Source of the DNA: Hofstenia miamia
Lineage: Eukaryota > Xenacoelomorpha > Acoela > Hofsteniidae
Assembly: GCA_900660155.1 (NCBI GenBank)
Contig: CABFPE010000602.1
Coordinates: 159,138 to 223,137, forward strand
Length of the DNA stretch: 64,000 nucleotides
Direction: 5' to 3'
The notes beneath the pieces were generated by a model that was not told where the DNA came from, did not search any database, and was given only the letters and a program-made list of their open reading frames with translations. How positions within the stretch are numbered: the first letter of the stretch is position 1; each line of letters starts with the position of its first letter. The translations under genes were made by a program, and so were the position numbers. Below are positions 12,217 to 25,300 of this stretch, piece after piece.

Positions 12217-12858
12217 CTCATAATTTTGATATGCAGGGATGATGTAAAATTCATCTTTGTGCATATAAGTGCAAGAAAAGCTATGAAAGTGCAATAGATT
12301 TACATACGTTCTAGCTGGAGGTTGCTTTGCTGCATTTCATGTCAATAGACAGTAAAAACTGTACACAACAGTGTTGTTTTTAAGTTAAAGTAATATCATT
12401 ATTTTAACTCAATAAAAATTCAATTTATTGAAAAGCTATTCATTGTCGTTTTAAAATGATAAACCTAATCTTACTATAGAATTAGTGACGAAAAAATACA
12501 TAATGAGNGAAATTAGGTACAGAACGTCTGCATGGCTGCTAGCGATATGGCTCACAGAAGAAAAGGNCTCATAATTTTGATATGCAGGGATGATGTAAAA
12601 TTCATCTTTGTGCATATAAGTGCAAGAAAAGCTATGAAAGTGCAATAGATTTACATACGTTCTAGCTGGAGGTTGCTTTGCTGCATTTCATGTCAATAGA
12701 CAGTAAAAACTGTACACAACAGTGTTGTTTTTAAGTTAAAGTAATATCATTATTTTAACTCAATAAAAATTCAATTTATTGAAAAGCTATTCATTGTCGT
12801 TTTAAAATGATAAACCTAATCTTACTATAGAATTAGTGACGAAAAAATACATAATGAG
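12217..12858. repeat. 291-bp segment printed twice around two single-N gaps
   Basis: 12217-12507 is repeated at 12568-12858 (offset 351). The first copy ends at the N at 12508; the second begins after the N at 12567. A 58-base piece sits between the two Ns. Both copies start CTCATAATTTTGATATGCAG. An unmerged contig overlap is the likely cause. Confidence 0.85.
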
Positions 12859-13017
12859 CGTAGTTTTGAATTAGTAATAATGTATATTATTTTGTTAACC
12901 TTGAATCTTTCTCTACACAAATCAAACAAATTGGAAGTAAAGATTCTTATCTTTGATTAAAATTTTTTTACAAAATTTGATTTTAAACACACCAACAATT
13001 TATTTTACAAACAAAAA

Positions 13018-13329
13018 TTAAAAATCATAAAAATTAATTAAGGCAAAACTACTCCAGTTTTTAGCATTGCAAGACTCAAACGTGGTTCCCATTATGTGAC
13101 GCTCACAGACGTCTGTGATATTCCAATAGCGTCCTAATAATGTCAAAAACCACTTGAAATTGTATATGATAACTTCACATGAAGGACGCACATTAGAACA
13201 ACCATATTCTGGATTCACATTGGTATAGTTTGAAATGAAATCAGTGGAAGACACATTAGCATTTAAGGCACTTGTCAACACGGGAAATTCAAGATAAGAA
13301 ACCATTTCTCTGGTGTCATATTGCATTAC
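13018..13329 (-). CDS. XYLT-like exon 11 (C-terminus and stop)
   Basis: It encodes REMVSYLEFPVL, then FLTLLGRYWNITDVCE and CNAKNWSSFALI. These match human ETKFLVAPL, then WLDSLVGGMWTAMDICA and CSQTAWSSFSPD, near the C-terminus. Acceptor ACATTTAG, stop codon at 13018-13020. In phase with exon 10. A single-N assembly patch (12508-12567) lies just downstream. Confidence 0.88.
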   Translation of the reverse strand, partial: VMQYDTREMVSYLEFPVLTSALNANVSSTDFISNYTNVNPEYGCSNVRPSCEVIIYNFKWFLTLLGRYWNITDVCERHIMGTTFESCNAKNWSSFALINFYDF

Positions 13330-16300
13330 CTAAATGTGCAACTATCATTAAGTGATGGCAATGAAAAATTTGATATTTAATAAGACTAAAATTTGCATTC
13401 TAATAGCACACGATTAAAAAATATCGAGTTACACAGAAAAAAAATTGTTTACTGCATTGGAGTCAGCGTGTAAAAAAATATATTTTATATAAACATATTG
13501 CAATATAATAATTTAAAATTTTTATTTTCCACACGGAAAAATAAATATTTCTGTTGATGAACCTTTGCTGATATATATATATATATATATATTTCACGCT
13601 TTTTGCTAAAAGAAAATGAAAAAACCTTGCATTTGGCGGGAAACGGTCCGAAATTTCTAAGGCATTTAGCGGGAATCGCACTTTTTCCCCAAAAACCCTA
13701 CTTTTTGGCCGTTGCTCCCACAGTATTCACTCGAACTTAAATATATTTACCATGGGCGTAGGTAAATACTAGTTTAACCTACTTTGACCGGATTAACCGG
13801 ATCGGATTGTTTCTTAACTTAACCGGATTTTAACCGGTTTTAATCAGATCCTTGAAAATTAGCGCTTGCTTGGTTACATACATCCATGCTGCATCTATAT
13901 TGAACTCTTATATGTCAAAATCAAATTGGTCTATGTCTATGTGTTAACATCCAACTGATGTTGAATATCATACCCTTTTCTCATATACCTATTTTTCATT
14001 TTAATGAATTTTACGGCATATTCTCGTCTCTTAATAGGCTATATTATACCTATATCCACATTGTGAAGTAAGCGTAGTCTATCAAAACTTAATGAAGAAA
14101 ATATATACTGAAATGGTGTTAATAAATAAATTTAGAACTTTATGAGAACATTGAAATCTAGTTTATATAGCAACATCAAGCTGAGTTTAAACGTGTTGGA
14201 ATTGATCCTTTTATCACAAATGTGATATTTTTTAAAATGGTGCAATTCTAGAAGTTGAAGTGTGAAAATGTAGAGTAGGACTACAATTACAATAGGAATC
14301 TTTGCACCCTTTCCCACAATTTCTATTGTTTTCTAATACCACAATAATTGTAATCAATAAATTTTGAAAATCAGAGATAGAATTACTTAACCGGATTTTA
14401 ACCGGCTCCTACAGATTAACCGGATTTAACCGGACCATACCGGTTTTAACTTGACTGGATTATATATATATATATATACATTATGCAATCCCTAAAACCA
14501 GAGCTTCGGAGCAGGTCCAAATATAAAGCAGTTCGAGATTCTGCTCCGGAGCACATTCCTATCAAAATTTATATCCAGCTCTGGTCCATTACGATCTGGA
14601 CTACAATATATTCACAAGCACAAAATTTGCGAACTCATTGATTTTTTTCAAATTTTAGCGATTTTTTTATAATTTCCATACATTTATACATTTTTTTGTT
14701 ATATCAAAACTCTTCGTGGAACAAAAATTAAATAATAAAAATAGTTTTTCAAAAGAAATTTGGAGCTTTTCTATAAATGTTTGGCTTCGACTCCAGGTCC
14801 GGCGGCATTTTAAATGTTGCTCCAGCTCTGCCTCCAGCTCTGAGGAAAATGCTCTGTTACTTGGCTCTGGCTTTGGCTAAGGCTCCAGCGCTAAGGACCC
14901 GCTTAAAATGACTTGTAACAGCTGATCACTCAAAACTTAAATATGTTGCATTTTGTCATAAAATTCACAAATGTTCAGAGCAATTTCTGTCATATTGTAG
15001 CATCATCCAAAGCAACTAAGCTGCAAGCGAAGAATAACGTCGAATGATTAATAATAATTAGAATTGATTGTAAAATTTAGTTAATTATCTTAGTTATTTT
15101 GTAAGATGCAACTAAGCCACAATATTGTTCAAATTAAGAAAAACTTGTTAGCCGATCAAGTAACATTTGACAAATTGCATTGAGCGAAATTACGCTTACG
15201 AAGGAACAGCCATATTGGCAGACGAATTATTTAAAATTCAAAATCAGCAGGTACTTTTGGAAAATTTTTATAAATAGCTTTGAACTAACCAGAAATTTGA
15301 TGAACAATAAATTCTTCGGAGTTTATTTTATTTTCATTCTACTCTTATCTGGTTTGATTATTTAATAGAATGTGCAGCTAGGCAAGTTGTGTCGAGTAGT
15401 GGCTGGATTCCATCACGGGATCGATTCGAAGGGTCCTTGTGCCAGTCACGAAACCGCACTTATGTTACGGTTAGGAGTTTTTCGATTCTTGCCTAGTCTG
15501 ACTATCGATCTATACATGTATGAAATAATTAATGCCTGAAACGACTGGATAGTCGACACTTAGGAATATATATCTTTTTAATAGTAGGAGACTCGACTAT
15601 AATCGACCTGATAAATGACCTTACATGTAGTGTTATTAAATGTAAGTATAGGGAACTGCAATCTTATTATTTAAATTACTAAGCCGATAGTTTTACGGTA
15701 ATGGCTATTTTAATATTATGTAAATGCAGTTAGTGTCAATGCCCGGTTGCTTTACTTAACCAAAACAACAAACACTTTACAAAAATTGAGTTTAGGTCAG
15801 TTGCAACTTGACTTGAGTGCACACACTGAGTTAGGGTAAGGTACACATAATTAGTCCCAGTTGAGCTGAGATGGTGCAGTGGATTCAATCATTGTTCATG
15901 AAGGAGAGGAACTGTCTTGTGGAGATCGGCTTCGGGCAGTAGCCCACGGAAGAGCAGAAGAGGAAAAACGTCACGCGGCTCCGTCACCTAAACAGTGATG
16001 GTCAATATTCAATTAACATAACTAGTTAACAAAAAAGAGAGGAGAAGATTGACGGTTCACTAAATTAGTAACTCCTCACCCGCAATTTACCAAGTGATGA
16101 TTATCAGCAATAATACACGGCGCAAATAGGCCAGGTGGAGGATGTTACAATATGTCATTTGACCACTTTTGGTAATTGATATTTTCCAAATAACATGACA
16201 GGCGTAACAGAAGAATGACAATTATTGATGATGTCCAAGACATCTTGGACCCTCCAGGAAATAGGAAAAATTTGAAGAAAATGAATTTAAACACTGGCTA

Positions 16301-19300
16301 GAATATCCTCAATCAGTACAAAGAGATCGGTAAAGCATAGGGCTAATTTAAATTTAACTATCATTCAATAAAACGCAGCATGAATGATGTCACATCTGAA
16401 AAAACCATTCCTGAGAAGTATGACTTAAAAATGTAACGTATCTTAACCTTCTGCAAATAAGATACTACAGGTACATGAAAACGATGTAAAGCCACTATTA
16501 TAAAGTAAAGACAGTTTCTAAATTGTTGCTCAGCACATCAAGATTAGACGATTGCACAAACGATTTTTCCAAGAGTCTGACTCATCTAATGTCAACATGG
16601 ATGATAATTAAGCTGAGGCTTCTATTGAGTAAAAAGACAAAATTGATTGAAAAATTGCGTTATATTTCAATAGACATTAAACAAAAAATTGAGTTAAACT
16701 CCGTTAAAGTCAGATCTCGTTTTCGTTTTTCCACATGACAACAAGTGCCCATTTCATGTGTTCCACACTTTAATTCTCTCTCTGAGGAGACAAAAGTCTT
16801 TTCGAATAAGAGAAGAAACGTTCCACTTCAACACTGACAAGAAAAGCATATGCGAATTTGGCTAAAGCATCAGGATTGACATTAAAATCAACCAACAATT
16901 TCACCCTTAAGCACTTTCAGGACTTTCATCATTAAAGAAAAATCCAGGTTTTTGATACAACACTTGATAATTTGACTTGTATATTGATATTTCAGCAGTG
17001 TTCAATGACATTTCAAATCGCCCGAAAACATCAACAGCAGCATTCAAGCTTAGATGACCTTCTAGTTTCATTATGAGTTCTGGCACTCATGAAAAGCACT
17101 TGTGAGAAATGCAATTATCTGTTGTGCCAAATCCTAGGAAATTAATTTCTTGATTATTTTTGCAGCATTGCACTCTTTTTCATTCAGATTATCCAAATAG
17201 GTGCAAACTTGGTCATAATTTGTGCAATAGTCCCCAAACGAGTGACTATCGGCTCAGATGTCAATGCGAGCGCAGTGATTTTCTTGAAATTACGTTTTCG
17301 GGGCCCAGAAACCTCAAATAAGTGTTTCATCTGACCCAAAAATGTCTGTTTCCTGATGACAGGAATGAATGAATTCAACTACGCGATGTAATGCGTGCGC
17401 AAGACAAGTTACATGCTTAAATATTTTTTTCAAAATTTCAAATTTAATAATTTCCAACATAAAAATTATTTTAAATTCCAAATCTTTTATCCTTTTTTCC
17501 ATAAATGATTTGGTTTTTTAAATGTTAGAAGTTAATAATTTGTAAGTTATATCATAGAATATGGATAAAAGAAAATTTAGTTATTATACTTGCGAAAGAA
17601 AGAATAATCATCTTAAAAGAAGAGAAAATATGAAATGAATGATACCAGTCTTGCTGCTGTAAATGATTCAAGTGAAGTTCAAGTTTGTTTTGCCAGTGCA
17701 GTTAAAGTACAAGGTATCCTCAAGAGATACTTTAATGGAAAGACATTATTTATTGATTGACTTTGTTGGGTTCCATATTCAATAACTTGGGGACAGACTT
17801 TGCAGTGTAATTTTGTTCATTTGTTAATCAAATTCCCAAATATCTCTGCCTGTAGGGTCTTAATAGCGGAATCACATATCTTCTCCTTAAGCATGGCTCA
17901 GCTGTGCTGAGCCCATCACTAATTTGCTGGTTTATAATGATATTGTCATCTGCAATTTGATTGGCTGAGATCAAATTCATTCGCTGGTGAAATTGAGTTG
18001 AAATTGCTCAATCTGTTTGAAATTGAGTCATCGAAATCAACTGAGGAATGCTATTCTTCAATGTGTCTCCAGCTTATTGAAGATTACTGAGATGTGCTAA
18101 CCAATGAAGTGTGCAGGGTTGCTAACTCTTCGCCAGAAAAATAGAGTAACCTAGAAGTAGGTCATATTATTGCAGTTTTGCAACATAAGTTTTTCATCCA
18201 AAAAATGGGGCATTCATTATTTTTTGGAATACTATTCTTGAGACATTAGTGAAATTTTATGGATGGATTTGAGTCAAGTAAAAAATAATAGATGGAAACA
18301 ACAAAGTAGAGAGCACTAGAGAATAGCCTCCAGTAGAGATGTAGTTGGCAACATTGGTAGCGCTTTAAAAACAAGCACTATAAATTTCATGAAAAAGCTT
18401 GACAAAATGGTTATTTAGAAAATCATGCCAAATGTGAATAAAAATTTAAGGACAGAAAGGCAATGAATTTAGGAACTGCTTTGTGTTACTAACACTAGAA
18501 TGACAGTCATTCCGCGAAAATCCGTTGAAGAAACATTCAACTTTTCAAGGTTTAATGAAAAAACAAAAATTCAATTGAATTTTTGAATATATATGAAGGC
18601 TAAAACATAGAACCTGGTCTATGTTATATGAATTATTAATCGACTAAAATTTGCGTTTCGGGTCGAAACTAAGCATGTCAGCAATTCTAGTGTTTTGACT
18701 CACTTTTCAAAAACTTATTTAATGATAGACTACTCAATGTCTTTGATATTTTTGGTAAACACTCTTGCACATAAATTACCAGATGTGATTATACATCTGC
18801 TTGAAAATTCTTTGTTTTTCATAAAATTTGTTATCGTCTTTAGATACATCAAAAATACATTCACCACGCAAAAAAAATAAAAACTGGTTGATGAGGAATA
18901 TAAGAACATTTAAAGTAGTTAAATAATAAGGAAAAATGATTACATACGTAAGCTTTCCAAACACCAGGGCACAATGGATTAACAAAACGGAGCTTTAATT
19001 TGGTCAACTTCATCGATGACTCTCGCTCAGTAAATGCAAGCACTCCACTTGGATCATAAACAGCTACTACATCTAAAGCTATAATTTACAAAATTAATAA
19101 ATTTAGTAATTGTTTTCAAAAAATTATGCAAGTAGAGACCAATCCAAAATCACGACGGCTTGTTTTAGCAAAAGCCGATTCACTATCAGAATGATGACGG
19201 AAAAACTAGAAATTTTAATTCATTACCTTCTCCTAAGAACACACCCTAAGCAAAATAATGTAGATTATTTTGGCTGTAATTACGGCCTGGCTGTTAGCAA

Positions 19301-22300
19301 AAAGCGGAAATAAAAATGAGGCCTATCTAGCAATTAAATGTAGAGAAAAGAATTACATCTCACTGTGTTTATTCTTCCTCACGTTCATTGGTTGTTTGCT
19401 ACACGTGCAAAAGTTGCCATAGTAGCCAAAAACCCTCACAGGCTGAATACATCATTTTTTTTCATTCCCAAGGAGAGAAAGCTTGTTAAAGGCATGGTTG
19501 AAGGTTAGTAATGTCCCTAGTGAAGATATTTATTTCAATATTTCTCGATCAAATGTAATGGGACATTACTATTCAGGCGATTAAACGAGTTTGCTTTAAA
19601 TCCAACCGCATTGCCATTATGTACCCCGAAGTTCAGCATCAATGGCTCTAGTAATTTAGGCCAGTTTTTATATGGTATGTAATGATATTTAGTCATTATA
19701 TTCTGTATTCAAAATATTGCACCAAATGAAAATTTTGTATTTTTTAATTTTAAATTTGACCCCCTTGGCCCTTTCTCCGATGTAGCTATGACACTGATTT
19801 ACTTCACAGGCCTTCTAAGACCCTCGTTTTCTAAGATAAACTATTTTGCTGCCAATATTTTATTGCTATGGTGGGCCCCGGGGTGACAAATCAATAAAAA
19901 TAGATCGTCGTATTAAAATATATAAGCTCCGCGCCACCGCAAAATTTTTCTCACCCTAACAATTTTTTACAGCCCTGGCCCTTAACAATGATGACTCAAT
20001 CAATTTAATTGTATAAATATATCGATATCTATCAAAATAGTGACTATTTCTTCTTTTTCATCTTGCACAAAAAACTTTTTTAAATTTTTTACTAGAATAA
20101 AACTTTTCAGACTCCTTGGCAAAAATTATGTTTTAACCTTAGTTTGTTCCCAGATAGTTTTTAAGAAAAGTCAGATAAACTTTCAGTCAAAGTTATTGAC
20201 AAAAAACGACATTTGGGCAGAAGTGACCACCCCTCAGTGCGTTTAGGGTTAAAGGAATCTGTCTCAACAAACCTGAACACTTCAGACATTGACAATCCAG
20301 GTAACATACATTTTATGATAAACCATGGAAAAGAACAAGAGCCTTTAGAGTGATCATTCTGAACATTGAGTGAAGTACATGGAAACAAACTTAAACAATT
20401 ACACATTTAATTTTTTGTATATATTTTTAAAACTAATAAACACAAATACAGACTAGAAAATAGTAAATCTACACTGAAAAAGACCACAGGCTGTACTTCA
20501 AACGAGCCCATGGTGATACCGAAAATTTACTAAGAATTACGGAACTAGAGTAAAACCTCGATTATCCGGACTCATTGGGCGGTCAAAAAATCATCAGGTG
20601 TTCGGATAATCGAATTTTCCGGATGAACGAAATTGGCAAAACTACCTTAAAAATTTATTTAATTTTTGAAAAAAAACGAATTATTAAAAAACGAATAGGC
20701 AAAACTAATTAAAAAATTTATTTACAAATTTATTTCTCCTTAAAGAAATTTTTAAGGTCAGTTTGTGTTAATGCGTCAAGCCGTTTACTTGCTGCGAGAT
20801 TTTAAATCATGATATAATTATTGAAGCTGTAACCCGTCCAAAAAATTTTTGAAACTGAAAAACAGCAGAAGTTCTACGAGAAGTTGAACGTATTGAAATT
20901 TAGCTTTTACAAAAAATGCGTTCCGGATAATCGAGGGTTTACTGTACTGTTATTCTAATTAAGTGAAACAGTAAAATTGAAGTCTAAGTTCACAAAGTAT
21001 CAAGAAATCGACCTATTTCGATATAATTGGTTGCATTCAAAGACTTCACCCTAAAAACTCTTTCCCTCTTCCATGCCCCATATACTAAACAAATTACAAC
21101 GTAAAACAATAAAAACTGACACTCGACATTGAGTTTCCTCCACTTGAAAACAAGCTGTAAATTGAAATCGTTCGAAGAAATGAAGTGATGATAATTCCTA
21201 GAAATATTTTCTTTGTCATCAAACAATGGAGTCACCTAAACACTACACTGTACAAAAACCCACACAAACATCATATTTAATGTCTTATACAATTAAATTC
21301 TTAGTTATGAAAACGGAAACAGAACGCAAAAACCTAACAAAAATATCTATCATTTGAAGTAAGATATTAAATAAATATAAAATCATCAATAAAGTAAAAG
21401 AGAAAGCGGTTTGTGTATTAAACAATGTTACCTCAAAATACTCGAGTAAATTTGGTTCAAAAATTGTAGAAAAGTTTGAGACTTCAGCATGCAGTTCATA
21501 TTTGTTGAAAGTATGAACAACCGATGACAAACTTGCAGTTGTGAAACAGCCATCCATCCTCAACAGTTTACCAGGCAACTCAATGATTCCTAGACAATTC
21601 TATGATCATTTGCTACACCAAACAACGCCGTTTTTTAACCAGTTTTTTCCAAAATGAATTAAGAGAACCAGGGTTTTCTAGTACTCGGAATGTTAAGAAC
21701 TCGAACTCGAATAAGCTCGCAAAACTCGATCGGAAAAACTAGGAAGAGAAATAAACAAAACTCGAACTCGTTCGAAAATCCACTCGAAAATACCGTAAAA
21801 ATTAAATTTTTTTAAATATCAATTTTCCTACCAATCACCAAAAATTATTTTTTAGATTAAAATTATTGTAAAATAAATGTTTTTTACCCTAAAAAACTCT
21901 GAATTAGAAAAAAAACTCGATTGAACTCGGAATTTCATTTAAAAAAATACTCGAACTAGAAACGTAAAAACTCGAACTCGGTCCGAGTAACTCGAACTCG
22001 ACTCGAAAACTCTGGAGATAACATTGTCCATATTTGAAAGGTTTCCACATTTTATAAATATGCAACATGATGCATTTTAACATGAAATTCCAATCAATTA
22101 CAGTAGTAAAATGCTGAGTATATGGGAAGCTCTTACCATTTTCTGCAAGAAATACTTGAAAAAGTTGTTGCACGCCCTGAGATAAAATGGAAATCGTTCC
22201 ACCTATGGCATCAAATTCATGAGAGTAGAGGTTCAAACGAAATAAAGAAGGCACTTGTTTGAATGAACTTTTGGAGAGCCCATTCGTCATTTGCATTATG

Positions 22301-25300
22301 TTGTAATCGATGACTCCATCAAATTTTCGGGCGAAGAACTTGTCCATATTCCTCTAAGTGAAATACATTTGATTTTTTGCAATGTTTTTTTTTCAAATTT
22401 ATTTGGAACTTTATGGAAAGTTTAGTAAAAAATTTGTGGGTTTCGTCCATTCATATTTTCATAACAGATTTTCTACCGCAAAAACCTTGCGTTTGTTTAC
22501 GTGTATGCAACGAAAAAATCATAATTCAATGTTTACTACTATATGTGCTTACAGTAAAATTTTAGTACTTGATTTGTAAAAAATACACTTTTTTTGCCAA
22601 CACTGCATATACTAAAGTTGATACATTTTAACAGAACAACCGATTGCCAACCTGGGCCGAGAGAAGCTTGAAATGCCGAGACCGGAAAACTAATGGTGAA
22701 CATCCGCACCAGTCAACGCTAGACTTCTTGCAAGTACAGCCAACACCCTTTTTCCAAAACGCGGAATGCAAGTCATTGTTAACGAAGGAATGACATAAGT
22801 GTGAATTTGCCAGTAATGTGTGGTAAAATGACTAAAAAATAGAAAATGTCGAAATCATAAACAGCATAGGATTTGTGTGTAACTACAGTGATCATAAAAA
22901 ATATGTTTATTAAGCAGAAATTTACAATCTACTCTAATAAGAACATTTAAAAACACACAATTTCCCAAAACTGCAAAAGTTGTGTATTGATTATTAATGG
23001 TCCATGCAACAGCAAATATTGTAAAATAAAGATATTTGGGTTTTGAAATATATTTCCACCTGAATGTAAAAGGAACACACCTCAGCAGGAAGAAGGGCGT
23101 ACTTGTAAAATAAAGATATTTGGGTTTTGAAATATATTTCCACCTGAATGTAAAAGGAACACACCTCAGCAGGAAGAAGGGCGTACTTGTAAAATAAAGA
23201 TATTTGGGTTTTGAAATATATTTCCACCTGAATGTAAAAGGAACACACCTCAGCAGGAAGAAGGGCGTACTTGTAAAATAAAGATATTTGGGTTTTGAAA
23301 TATATTTCCACCTGAATGTAAAAGGAACACACCTCAGCAGGAAGAAGGGCGTACTTGTAAAATAAAGATATTTGGGTTTTGAAATATATTTCCACCTGAA
23401 TGTAAAAGGAACACACCTCAGCAGGAAGAAGGGCGTACTTGTAAAATAAAGATATTTGGGTTTTGAAATATATTTCCACCTGAATGTAAAAGGAACACAC
23501 CTCAGCAGGAAGAAGGGCGTACTTGTAAAATAAAGATATTTGGGTTTTGAAATATATTTCCACCTGAATGTAAAAGGAACACACCTCAGCAGGAAGAAGG
23601 GCGTACTTGTAAAATAAAGATATTTGGGTTTTGAAATATATTTCCACCTGAATGTAAAAGGAACACACCTCAGCAGGAAGAAGGGCGTACTTGTAAAATA
23701 AAGATATTTGGGTTTTGAAATATATTTCCACCTGAATGTAAAAGGAACACACCTCAGCAGGAAGAAGGGCGTACTTGTAAAATAAAGATATTTGGGTTTT
23801 GAAATATATTTCCACCTGAATGTAAAAGGAACACACCTCAGCAGGAAGAAGGGCGTACTTGTAAAATAAAGATATTTGGGTTTTGAAATATATTTCCACC
23901 TGAATGTAAAAGGAACACACCTCAGCAGGAAGAAGGGCGTACTTGTAAAATAAAGATATTTGGGTTTTGAAATATATTTCCACCTGAATGTAAAAGGAAC
24001 ACACCTCAGCAGGAAGAAGGGCGTACTTGTAAAATAAAGATATTTGGGTTTTGAAATATATTTCCACCTGAATGTAAAAGGAACACACCTCAGCAGGAAG
24101 AAGGGCGTACTTGTAAAATAAAGATATTTGGGTTTTGAAATATATTTCCACCTGAATGTAAAAGGAACACACCTCAGCAGGAAGAAGGGCGTACTTGTAA
24201 AATAAAGATATTTGGGTTTTGAAATATATTTCCACCTGAATGTAAAAGGAACACACCTCAGCAGGAAGAAGGGCGTACTTGTAAAATAAAGATATTTGGG
24301 TTTTGAAATATATTTCCACCTGAATGTAAAAGGAACACACCTCAGCAGGAAGAAGGGCGTACTTGTAAAATAAAGATATTTGGGTTTTGAAATATATTTC
24401 CACCTGAATGTAAAAGGAACACACCTCAGCAGGAAGAAGGGCGTACTTGTAAAATAAAGATATTTGGGTTTTGAAATATATTTCCACCTGAATGTAAAAG
24501 GAACACACCTCAGCAGGAAGAAGGGCGTACTTGTAAAATAAAGATATTTGGGTTTTGAAATATATTTCCACCTGAATGTAAAAGGAACACACCTCAGCAG
24601 GAAGAAGGGCGTACTTGTAAAATAAAGATATTTGGGTTTTGAAATATATTTCCACCTGAATGTAAAAGGAACACACCTCAGCAGGAAGAAGGGCGTACTT
24701 GTAAAATAAAGATATTTGGGTTTTGAAATATATTTCCACCTGAATGTAAAAGGAACACACCTCAGCAGGAAGAAGGGCGTACTTGTAAAATAAAGATATT
24801 TGGGTTTTGAAATATATTTCCACCTGAATGTAAAAGGAACACACCTCAGCAGGAAGAAGGGCGTACTTGTAAAATAAAGATATTTGGGTTTTGAAATATA
24901 TTTCCACCTGAATGTAAAAGGAACACACCTCAGCAGGAAGAAGGGCGTACTTGTAAAATAAAGATATTTGGGTTTTGAAATATATTTCCACCTGAATGTA
25001 AAAGGAACACACCTCAGCAGGAAGAAGGGCGTACTTGTAAAATAAAGATATTTGGGTTTTGAAATATATTTCCACCTGAATGTAAAAGGAACACACCTCA
25101 GCAGGAAGAAGGGCGTACTTGTAAAATAAAGATATTTGGGTTTTGAAATATATTTCCACCTGAATGTAAAAGGAACACACCTCAGCAGGAAGAAGGGCGT
25201 ACTTGTAAAATAAAGATATTTGGGTTTTGAAATATATTTCCACCTGAATGTAAAAGGAACACACCTCAGCAGGAAGAAGGGCGTACTTGTAAAATAAAGA

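Noticed and set aside
15870-15990. tRNA-like GGTGCAGTGG stretch as a SINE or tRNA gene
   Set aside because: No matching B box or cloverleaf could be read.
20161-20406. Minus-strand 81-codon frame as an extra XYLT exon
   Set aside because: Flanking exons join without it and it has no similarity to the enzyme.
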